From Pelagibacteraceae bacterium TMED65 (GTDB lineage Bacteria; Pseudomonadota; Alphaproteobacteria; TMED127), in the NCBI GenBank assembly GCA_002167215.1, contig NHDS01000036.1:7388-13221 (forward strand): a stretch of 5,834 bases of DNA. The letters run 5' to 3'. Made by a program: the position numbers and the translations under genes. Shown piece after piece: positions 1 through 5,574 of this stretch; within the stretch, counting starts at the first letter, position 1; each line of letters begins with the position of its first letter. The notes below the pieces were generated by a model. It was not told the origin of the DNA. It did no database searches and saw nothing but the letters and a program-made list of their open reading frames with translations.

Positions 1-1264
1 TTAATTTAAAATCTTTTTTTAGTTTATTTGATAAAAATCTCTTGTAATGATCAGTCAACGAATTGGGATAATTTGAAAAAATATTAAATTTTGGAGGTGA
101 TACTTTAATTTGAGAAATATACTTCAATTTTACAATGTTTCCACTTTTCAAAGGTGGTGGGTTTTCTTTCATTATGAAATTTAACCATTTATTTAATTCA
201 TTTGTTTTAATTTTTTTTCCCCAAATTTGTATTTGTTTTTTTATTATGAGATCTAAATCTTTAAATCCAATATTCTTTTTTGCTGAAGTAAAGAGAATTG
301 GAACATCTCTTATTTGTGGGTTTAGTTCCTTTATATGTTTTAGCGTTTGTTCTCTTGAAAATTCTTTATTAGTGTCAATTTTATTTACTAAAATGATCAT
401 ACATCTATTTTCATTATAAATTAATCTTACTATCTTTGAGTTAATCTTTTCGTAATAATTATTTATATCAAAAATCATAAGTATCAATTTACTTAATCTG
501 ATTTTTTTTAAAGTTTGGTCCGTAGATAATTTATTGACCTTTTCTTTATTTTTATTTGAAAAACCTGCAGTATCAAAGATTTTAAAATTAACATCTTTCA
601 AATTTGTAATAGATTCAACAGCATCTCTTGTTAGATTAGGTTCTGAACCAGTCAAGGATATCTTTTTATTGTTTATTAAATTAAATATTGTTGATTTGCC
701 TGTGTTTGTTTTACCAATTATTGCAATAGATAGCTTCTCATGATTATCTTGTTCAATTTTATTTGTTCCAGAATCTTCTAAACACTCATAAATAACCCAC
801 TTTAATTGATCGATATTTTGATTATGGCTGGCTGAAATTAAAATAACATTTCCAAAACCTTTTTTTTGAAGTCTTACCTTTATATTCTCATTTACAATCC
901 CCTCCGTTTTGTTGAGCACTATCAAAATTTTTTTATTAAGTTTTCTTACGGTTTGCATAATATCCAAATCAAGCCCTGTAAGTTCAGATTTTCCATCAAA
1001 AACTAAAATTATCAGATCAGCATAATTTGCATAATGAAGGGTTGATTTTATAATATCTTTTTCTAAATCGTTACCAGCATCTTTTAGCCCTGGTGTATCA
1101 AACAATTCACATTCTTTATCCCAAAGTTTTAACTTTTTTTTTCTAATATCCCTAGTTAGACCAGGTAAATCATGGACAATAGCAATATTTTTTTTTAAAA
1201 AAACGTTAAACAATGATGATTTTCCAACATTTGGTTTTCCTAAAATTACGACTTTCGTTGACAT
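1..1264 (-). CDS. der: Ribosome assembly GTPase Der (EngA), 3' end cut by window edge
   Basis: Der is a tandem-GTPase protein needed for 50S ribosomal subunit maturation in the cytoplasm. The minus frame is open from ATG at 1264 to the left edge (421 codons) with no stop, so the C-terminus is missing. G domain 1 shows GKPNVGKSS (residues 9-17), PGLTRD (35-40), DTPG (57-60), NKTE (118-121) and SAS (144-146). G domain 2 shows GKTNTGKS (184-191), PNLTRD (209-214), DTAG (231-234), NKID (294-297) and SAK (327-329). A KH-like domain follows from about residue 350, with the NPPP stretch, and breaks off at KKDFKL, where Der proteins normally have only a few dozen more residues. An AGG lies five bases before the start. 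One base separates it from bamB, so it is the last visible gene of the yfgM-bamB-der operon. Two repeated G domains plus KH make the identification secure. Confidence 0.96.
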   Translation of the reverse strand, partial: MSTKVVILGKPNVGKSSLFNVFLKKNIAIVHDLPGLTRDIRKKKLKLWDKECELFDTPGLKDAGNDLEKDIIKSTLHYANYADLIILVFDGKSELTGLDLDIMQTVRKLNKKILIVLNKTEGIVNENIKVRLQKKGFGNVILISASHNQNIDQLKWVIYECLEDSGTNKIEQDNHEKLSIAIIGKTNTGKSTIFNLINNKKISLTGSEPNLTRDAVESITNLKDVNFKIFDTAGFSNKNKEKVNKLSTDQTLKKIRLSKLILMIFDINNYYEKINSKIVRLIYNENRCMIILVNKIDTNKEFSREQTLKHIKELNPQIRDVPILFTSAKKNIGFKDLDLIIKKQIQIWGKKIKTNELNKWLNFIMKENPPPLKSGNIVKLKYISQIKVSPPKFNIFSNYPNSLTDHYKRFLSNKLKKDFKL

Positions 1265-1265
1265 T

Positions 1266-2552
1266 TTAACCTAAAATAAAAAGTGTTCCTTCCTTAGAAA
1301 TTAAAATAATCTCTTCACCAATTTGAATTGGATTAGCGACTAGTTCCTCTGAAAAATTAACTTTGCTGAGAAGTTTTCCAGTAAATGGAGAAATTGAAAG
1401 AACTAAACCATTGGAACTCCCTAAAATTAGTTTGTTTGAAGTTAGCAGTGGTCCATACCAGGATATTTCTTCTCCTTTCTCAGATATCTTTAATTGAACT
1501 GCCCACAAAAGTTTTCCTACATTTTTATCTATGCACAATAATCTTCCTGTAGTATCAATTATATAAATTGATTTTCCGGAAATAACAATTGGGTTTATTG
1601 AGGATAACTTAACGTTCCACAATTCACTTCCGTTCGACAAGTCGTAAGCGATAAATTTATCAGAAAAGGTTGGAACAAAAACCCTATTTTCCACAATTGA
1701 TATTGGTGATTGGATGTCATTTAATGAAGATTTATTAAAAAAATTACCTGATGTAATGTTGTCAAACCAAAGTAATGTTCCATCACTTGCATTTAAGGCA
1801 TAAATTTCCCCTGAAGAATAAGATACTATTAGAATATTGTTATGTATTACTGGTTTTGATCCTCCAATAATTGAAACTTCTTCTAAATTTCCGGAGTGTG
1901 TCCATATTAAATTTCCATCAGTTAAATTTAAAGTAAATGTTTGATTATCGTCTGAAACAACATAAATTTTATCATTTTGAACTAACGGTGGTCGAGAAAA
2001 TTGTACCAAAAAATTTTTAAACCACAATATTTCCCCATTTATTGAATTAATTAAATAAACGTTTCCAAGGCCTGTTGTAATTATCAGTGAATTATCATAA
2101 AGAGCAAAACCTCCAATAAATGGAAGTTTTTCATCTTTTTCTTTTTTTAATTGAGTTTTCCAATTTTTTTTCCCGTTATCAATATTCATTGAATAAATAT
2201 TATAATCATTGTCAGCGTAGAAAACCTTATCTTTGCTGAAAACTGGTATTGTGACGTCATCAATTTTATCAAATGCAATGTCCTTTAACTTCAGTCTTTT
2301 TATTAATTTTAAACTTTTCTTACTTTTAAAATGAAATAAATGATTTCTTTCGTTTTGATACTGTTGACTCCAGTTTTCTGTTGCAACACTATCTCCAATA
2401 AATATTTTTTCGTTAGATTTTAAAATTATATCATTGTCAAATTCAAATACTGCTTGTCTTTTTCCCGGTAAAATTTCCTCCTCTTCATCAAACCAAGAGC
2501 ATGAAGTAAAAGTAGAAAGTAATAAAACGGTAATTACAATTTTTCCCAACAA
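1266..2552 (-). CDS. bamB: Outer membrane protein assembly factor BamB (lipoprotein, PQQ-like beta-propeller)
   Basis: BamB is the periplasmic scaffold lipoprotein of the BAM complex, which inserts beta-barrel proteins into the outer membrane. The 428-residue product starts with a short lipoprotein signal: hydrophobic residues 5-15, then FTSC with the lipidated cysteine at residue 18. The rest carries repeated beta-propeller blade motifs ending in a G..xW pattern, for example NIDNGKKNW (about 123-131), INGEILW (171-177), TDGNLIW (211-217), SDGTLLW (256-262), SNGSELW (306-312) and VGKLLW (345-350). Escherichia coli BamB is 392 residues. The start is TTG at 2552: it gives a complete signal peptide, AGGA lies about ten bases upstream, and no in-frame ATG occurs before the propeller. 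One base separates it from yfgM upstream and from der downstream. Family assignment rests on fold, lipobox and synteny; other PQQ-propeller lipoproteins are the only real alternative. Confidence 0.92.
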   Translation of the reverse strand: MLGKIVITVLLLSTFTSCSWFDEEEEILPGKRQAVFEFDNDIILKSNEKIFIGDSVATENWSQQYQNERNHLFHFKSKKSLKLIKRLKLKDIAFDKIDDVTIPVFSKDKVFYADNDYNIYSMNIDNGKKNWKTQLKKEKDEKLPFIGGFALYDNSLIITTGLGNVYLINSINGEILWFKNFLVQFSRPPLVQNDKIYVVSDDNQTFTLNLTDGNLIWTHSGNLEEVSIIGGSKPVIHNNILIVSYSSGEIYALNASDGTLLWFDNITSGNFFNKSSLNDIQSPISIVENRVFVPTFSDKFIAYDLSNGSELWNVKLSSINPIVISGKSIYIIDTTGRLLCIDKNVGKLLWAVQLKISEKGEEISWYGPLLTSNKLILGSSNGLVLSISPFTGKLLSKVNFSEELVANPIQIGEEIILISKEGTLFILG

Positions 2553-2553
2553 T

Positions 2554-3198
2554 TTATTTTTTTCCTAAAAAGTCATACATATTTTTAGCTCTTAAACCTA
2601 AAGTTGATGGCTTATTTGGCATTTGGATAATTGATTCGAAAGTTTGACGAGCTTTCTCTTTTTCATTTAATTTTAAATAAACAAAGGCTTTTAATTCCAA
2701 AGCCGAAGATTTCCATATCAAACTATCCTCCAACGGTTTTAATTTATTTAATAGTTTCTGCGGTTCTTCAGTATCAAGAGAATTTATAACAAACAATATG
2801 GTGGCGATATCTCTGAAGGATTGATCAACTGCATTTCTTTCAAGATCTAAATAGATTTCTAAGCCTTCTTCCAACTCACCTTTATCAATAAGAAGAGAAG
2901 CTTTCTTCATTTTTGCCATTGTAATATATCCATCCGAACCTTTTTCTACAATTCTATCTAGAGCCAGAAGAGCCGCATCTATATCTTCATCTTTTGCCAG
3001 TTCCACAGCAGCAGTAAAGTCATCTCCAAGGTTCTGCTTTACATTTTGTGTGTGGTTGTCCCACAAAACAAAGCCCGATGTACTAAGTATGATTCCTAAT
3101 GAAATGCTTACTACATAAGGCAATATTCTTTTCCAAAACTTTAGTCTTTTTTCTTCTTTGAGATCTTCGTCAACCTCTCTGATAAACTCTTCACTCAT
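2554..3198 (-). CDS. yfgM: YfgM-like membrane-anchored TPR protein
   Basis: The 214-residue product has a charged cytoplasmic N-terminus (1-24), one membrane segment at about residues 26-47, and a helical periplasmic region rich in TPR-like A..L pairs (about 60-212; for example the stretches around 62-85, 96-120 and 162-192). In enterobacteria YfgM is an inner-membrane protein that associates with the SecYEG translocon and the chaperone PpiD and helps handle exported proteins. Size, single N-terminal anchor, TPR_21-type layout and position immediately before bamB and der support the family. ATG at 3198 is used; GGAAAA lies rather far upstream (about 14 bases). It is the first gene of the operon, next to the only free intergenic gap. 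The function in this organism is inferred from family and synteny, since TPR sequence itself is poorly conserved. Confidence 0.85.
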   Translation of the reverse strand: MSEEFIREVDEDLKEEKRLKFWKRILPYVVSISLGIILSTSGFVLWDNHTQNVKQNLGDDFTAAVELAKDEDIDAALLALDRIVEKGSDGYITMAKMKKASLLIDKGELEEGLEIYLDLERNAVDQSFRDIATILFVINSLDTEEPQKLLNKLKPLEDSLIWKSSALELKAFVYLKLNEKEKARQTFESIIQMPNKPSTLGLRAKNMYDFLGKK

Positions 3199-3228
3199 TT
3201 TTTTGTTTATTTTCCTTTTTTCTCTAAT

Positions 3229-3260
3229 ATCATATATTTAATGTATTTATATTCTATCAA
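3229..3260 (-). promoter_or_regulatory. Candidate promoter for yfgM-bamB-der
   Basis: On the minus strand a TTGATA box (3260-3255) is followed after 18 bases by TATATG (3236-3231), which overlaps TATGAT (3234-3229, spacing 20). Transcription would begin about 20-30 bases before the yfgM ATG at 3198. The gap 3199-3283 is the only intergenic space between the operon and its divergent neighbour, so the operon promoter is expected here. In DNA this AT-rich, such boxes arise easily by chance and neither spacing is ideal. Confidence 0.27.
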
Positions 3261-3283
3261 ATTAAAATTTCAATTTTATAATT

Positions 3284-3592
3284 ATGAATAATTTAAAGAA
3301 GTCAAAATTAATTAGATTTAAAAAAGAAGAAATCCATCAAATTATGGAATTATATTCAAAAAAAATAACAATAGGAGAATGGAAAGACTATTCTATAAGT
3401 TTTCAAAAAACTTGTGCAACTTTTGCTATCCATAGATCATTTAAACTCGGCCCTTGTCTTGAAATTAAGAAAAATTTTAAGAAAGAAGGTTTGTTTACTG
3501 TGTCCTCACAAAATAATGTTATAGCAAGTTCGAAAAGTCTGGGAAAAATAATAAATCATCTGAATAAACCATATTTAAAGTTAGTCAAGTAG
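3284..3592 (+). CDS. DUF2794 family protein
   Basis: This 102-residue soluble protein has no signal peptide or membrane segment. It matches, from memory, the DUF2794 pattern of alphaproteobacterial proteins: an N-terminal helix leading to a GEW-(R/K)-DY motif (FKKEEIHQIMELY at 12-24, GEWKDY at 31-36), a central ATFAIHR strand followed by a basic IKKN segment (45-64), then a GLFTVSS..NVIASSKSL segment and an end helix (69-93). The family has no established function. ATG at 3284 keeps the conserved N-terminal helix; no clear Shine-Dalgarno is present. It is transcribed divergently from the yfgM operon across an 85-base gap and converges on the downstream gene, overlapping its 3' end by 12 bases (3581-3592). 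The lineage restriction makes it a useful taxonomic marker. Confidence 0.82.
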   Translation: MNNLKKSKLIRFKKEEIHQIMELYSKKITIGEWKDYSISFQKTCATFAIHRSFKLGPCLEIKKNFKKEGLFTVSSQNNVIASSKSLGKIINHLNKPYLKLVK

Positions 3593-4051
3593 CTTGCGTA
3601 AACCACTTGTATAGCTTCCATTTTTATCTTTAGAAAGTCTTTGATATCCCATCACGCCACTAAATATATAATCCTCTTTACCAGAGCGCCATTTAATCCT
3701 GAGATTACCGTCCACGATTAGCCAATTCCCCTCATCTCCAGATCCATAATCTGTAGTTGAAGTTCCATCTTTCTTTATAACAATATGGAATTCAGATTGC
3801 CACTGATCCAGGGCAAGCCATTTGCCCGTCCACTTAGCAGAAGATAAAGCATTGGAACATAATAATGATAAAACAATAAAACATAAGGATCCAAATTTCC
3901 TTAACTTCAATAATTTTAGAACATCTTTTTTTTTTTCATTATTATATGAATTCCATTCAGCAATTTCCTCTACAGTCCTGTGGCAACCAATACAGAGATT
4001 GTTTTCTTCATTTAATTTGCATTTATCAATGCAAGGAGATTTTACATTCAT
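3581..4051 (-). CDS. DUF1289 four-cysteine module joined to a signal-peptide-like segment and small secreted domain
   Basis: The 156-residue frame contains two things that do not normally go together. Residues 5-50 are a DUF1289 module: SPCIDKC, then CIGC (cysteines 7, 11, 20, 23), then the TVEEIAEW motif and a basic helix. DUF1289 proteins are usually separate cytoplasmic proteins of about 50-80 residues, presumed metal binding, of unknown function. Residues 49-72 then look like a complete signal peptide: KLRK, a hydrophobic core (56-69), and an SSA cleavage site after residue 72. The remaining 84 residues are rich in W and G (WTGKW, GDEGNW, IKWRSG, YTSGL), suggesting a small beta-sheet domain I do not recognise. 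The junction lies just after an A11 tract (3936-3926), with an in-frame TTG at 3910. The ATG at 4051 overlaps the marC stop as ATGA, so translation is probably coupled. It could be a true fusion, two overlapping genes, or a tract-length artefact. Confidence 0.8.
   Translation of the reverse strand: MNVKSPCIDKCKLNEENNLCIGCHRTVEEIAEWNSYNNEKKKDVLKLLKLRKFGSLCFIVLSLLCSNALSSAKWTGKWLALDQWQSEFHIVIKKDGTSTTDYGSGDEGNWLIVDGNLRIKWRSGKEDYIFSGVMGYQRLSKDKNGSYTSGLRKLLD
3908..3910 (-). other. Candidate internal TTG start for a separate secreted protein
   Basis: TTG at 3910-3908, codon 48 of the 156-residue frame, would give a 109-residue product beginning M-KLRKFGSLC. That is a textbook signal peptide (basic n-region, hydrophobic core, SSA cleavage site) directly followed by the WTGKW domain. 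No good Shine-Dalgarno precedes it; the upstream bases are AT-rich and end the A11 region. The case rests on protein architecture only. Confidence 0.35.
3926..3936 (-). repeat. A11 homopolymer in the coding strand, potential slippage site
   Basis: Eleven consecutive A bases on the coding (minus) strand, in codons 39-42 of the DUF1289 frame. With A11 the frame runs through into the signal-peptide segment. With one A fewer the frame reads AAG ATG TTC TAA, and the protein stops after 44 residues with the four-cysteine module intact. Tract length therefore decides between fusion and separate DUF1289 protein. Confidence 0.7.
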
Positions 4052-4668
4052 ATAATATTAGCACTTCCCAAAATAATATACTCTACTGCTAGTGCCCCAA
4101 GAATTAAACCAAAAACCTTTTGAAGAACATTCATAACAGTTTTATTAAAAATTTTTACAAAAAAGTTTGAAAAAATAATAATTAATGAAGTTATGAACAA
4201 AGTCAATATAAGAGGTAATATTTGAGTATAAACACTGGATAATGAAAAGTTAATATTTTTTGAAATTAAAACTGATAAAGTTATTGCTGAAGGTCCTGCT
4301 ACCAATGGTATAGATATAGGGAAAACTGCTAAATTATTAATTTCTTGATCATCTATTAATTCTGAAGCCAGAGATTTTTTTCTTTTTACTCTTTTCTCAA
4401 AAACCATTTCGTATGAAATTATTAAAAGAAAACAACCGCCAACTATTTGGAATGATCCTACTGAAATTCCCATGAAGTTTAAAAAAATATTTCCGTAAAA
4501 CGAAAAAAAAATAAGAACAGACGAGGTTATTAAAAAAACAAAAGTGGCGAGTCTAAATGTTTTTTTTGTGTTTAATCCCTGTGTTATTACTGATAAAATA
4601 GGTATTAAAGAAATTGGGTCTATCGCAACAAATGTTTTAAAAAAATTCTGAAGAAATAAATCATGCAT
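4048..4668 (-). CDS. MarC family integral membrane protein
   Basis: MarC/UPF0056 proteins are inner-membrane proteins with about six membrane segments; their substrate is not established, and the original link to multiple antibiotic resistance was not upheld. From the ATG at 4668 the product is 206 residues. Family landmarks (numbered from this start) are VAIDPISLIPI in the first membrane segment (about 14-24), the segment SFQIVGGCFLLIISYEMVFEKR (about 72-93), the PISIPLVAGPSAIT signature opening the next membrane segment after a charged loop (about 117-130), and LGALAVEYIILG at the C-terminus. An in-frame ATG at 4710 would add 14 residues. I prefer 4668 because homologues reach the DP motif about 15-20 residues in, and because a candidate promoter covers the 4710 codon. 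Neither start has a clear Shine-Dalgarno. The stop overlaps the next gene's start as ATGA, and the 5' end overlaps the divergent trhO. Confidence 0.88.
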   Translation of the reverse strand: MHDLFLQNFFKTFVAIDPISLIPILSVITQGLNTKKTFRLATFVFLITSSVLIFFSFYGNIFLNFMGISVGSFQIVGGCFLLIISYEMVFEKRVKRKKSLASELIDDQEINNLAVFPISIPLVAGPSAITLSVLISKNINFSLSSVYTQILPLILTLFITSLIIIFSNFFVKIFNKTVMNVLQKVFGLILGALAVEYIILGSANII

Positions 4669-5574
4669 AAAAAAAACTTTATAGTATCCAGCTTTTATAA
4701 ATTTGTCCATCTCAGTGATGTTGATGAAAAAATAATTTTTTTAAAAAGAAAATTAAATAAATTTAATATTAAAGGTACATTCATACTTGGTGTAGAAGGC
4801 GTAAATGGATCATTCTCAGTCAAATCAAACGAATTCAAAAATATTTGTGAATTGTTAGATAAAACAATTAGCTCGAATATTAATTACAAAACTCAAAATA
4901 CCGACCATCATTCTTTTTTAAGATTAAAATTCAAATTGAAAAAGGAAATAGTAACAATGGGTGAGGAGAATATCGACCCCAAAAAGAAGTCTGGCAAATA
5001 TTTAAATCCTGATTCCTGGGATAATTTAATCAATATGAAAGATTCACTTATAATTGATACAAGAAATTCTTATGAGTCTGAGGTAGGAACTTTTAAAAAA
5101 TCATTAAAAACTAGAACTAAAAACTTTCGTGATTTTCCAAACTGGATAAAAAAAAATAAAAGAATGTTAAGGAATAAAAAAATCGGAGTTTTTTGTACGG
5201 GTGGTATTAGATGTGAAAAGGCTAGTAGTTACATGATAAATTTGGGTTTAACAGATGTTTATCAATTGCATGGTGGAATCATTGAGTATCTTAATAAAAC
5301 CAAAAATAAAAATAAATTATGGAAGGGAGAATGTTTCGTTTTTGATGAAAGAGTCACACTAAATGAAAATTTAGAAAAGGGAAGTTACTCACAATGTTTT
5401 GCTTGTAGATCCGCAATAACTAAAGAAGAAATGAAATCATCATTTTATGAATCAGGTGTGTCATGTCCCAAATGCTTTAAAGTTAAGTCAGAGGTTCAAA
5501 GAAATCGTTATAAGGAAAGACAAAGACAAATGAAAATCGCAAAAAAAAAAAACATTAAGCACCTAGGTACTTAA
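4663..5574 (+). CDS. trhO: tRNA uridine(34) hydroxylase TrhO (YceA/UPF0176, rhodanese-like)
   Basis: TrhO uses oxygen to convert wobble uridine 34 of certain tRNAs to 5-hydroxyuridine, the precursor of cmo5U/mcmo5U. The 303-residue protein has the N-terminal UPF0176 domain (FYKFVHL at about 11-17, GVEGVNGS at 43-50). A rhodanese-like domain follows, with DTRNSYESEVG (about 132-142) and the active-site loop CTGGIRCEKAS, with Cys178 corresponding to the catalytic Cys179 of Escherichia coli. Next come QLHGGIIEYL and CFVFDERV. The C-terminus carries CFAC (245-248) and CPKC (268-271), probably a metal-binding pair, and a lysine/arginine-rich tail. At 303 residues it is shorter than the 350-residue E. 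coli protein, the loss being in the cysteine-rich tail. ATG at 4663 fits the family N-terminus; only a weak GAAGAA precedes it. The 5' end overlaps marC and the stop overlaps the convergent regulator gene. Confidence 0.95.
   Translation: MHKKNFIVSSFYKFVHLSDVDEKIIFLKRKLNKFNIKGTFILGVEGVNGSFSVKSNEFKNICELLDKTISSNINYKTQNTDHHSFLRLKFKLKKEIVTMGEENIDPKKKSGKYLNPDSWDNLINMKDSLIIDTRNSYESEVGTFKKSLKTRTKNFRDFPNWIKKNKRMLRNKKIGVFCTGGIRCEKASSYMINLGLTDVYQLHGGIIEYLNKTKNKNKLWKGECFVFDERVTLNENLEKGSYSQCFACRSAITKEEMKSSFYESGVSCPKCFKVKSEVQRNRYKERQRQMKIAKKKNIKHLGT
4681..4709 (-). promoter_or_regulatory. Candidate marC promoter inside the trhO coding region
   Basis: On the minus strand TGGACA (4709-4704, five of six consensus bases) is followed after exactly 17 bases by TACTAT (4686-4681, matching TA..AT). 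The ATG at 4668 lies 12 bases beyond, so transcription would start only about five bases before it, giving a near-leaderless message. This would explain the missing ribosome-binding site and argues against the ATG at 4710, which overlaps the -35 box. Chance matches are common in AT-rich DNA, so this remains a prediction. Confidence 0.35.
5541..5573 (-). terminator. Predicted intrinsic terminator of the convergent sigma-54-type regulator gene
   Basis: Reading the minus strand past the regulator stop, the sequence TTAAGTACCTAGGTGCTTAA (5574-5555, its first base just before the stop codon) folds into an eight-pair stem, one pair a G-U wobble, with a CTAG loop. Two bases later come twelve T (5552-5541). 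Stem plus T-run is the intrinsic terminator pattern. The stem is AU-rich and hence weak, but the T-run is long. On the plus strand the wobble becomes a C-A mismatch and no T-run follows, so the element should work in one direction only. It lies inside the last codons of trhO. Confidence 0.55.

Noticed and set aside
1..60. Possible frameshift or early stop at the end of der
   Set aside because: Codon-by-codon reading from 1264 to base 2 shows an open frame throughout; TAA/TGA complements seen at 1-3 and 55-57 belong to another frame.
135..743. Two plus-strand open frames (135-419 and 534-743)
   Set aside because: They lie antisense to der, are phenylalanine/serine-rich translations of AT-rich complement, and have no family features.
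3277..3282. Perfect TATAAT box one base before the DUF2794 ATG
   Set aside because: If used, transcription would start after the ATG at 3284, and the next in-frame ATG would cut off the conserved N-terminal helix. No good -35 box lies at 17 bases. Probably chance in AT-rich DNA.
3822..4055. Plus-strand 77-codon open frame
   Set aside because: Antisense to the DUF1289 fusion gene, whose cysteine motif is clearly real; the plus product has no recognisable features.
4669..4710. ATG at 4710 as the marC start
   Set aside because: It adds 14 residues not expected in the family, has no Shine-Dalgarno, and overlaps the -35 box of the promoter candidate. It remains possible.
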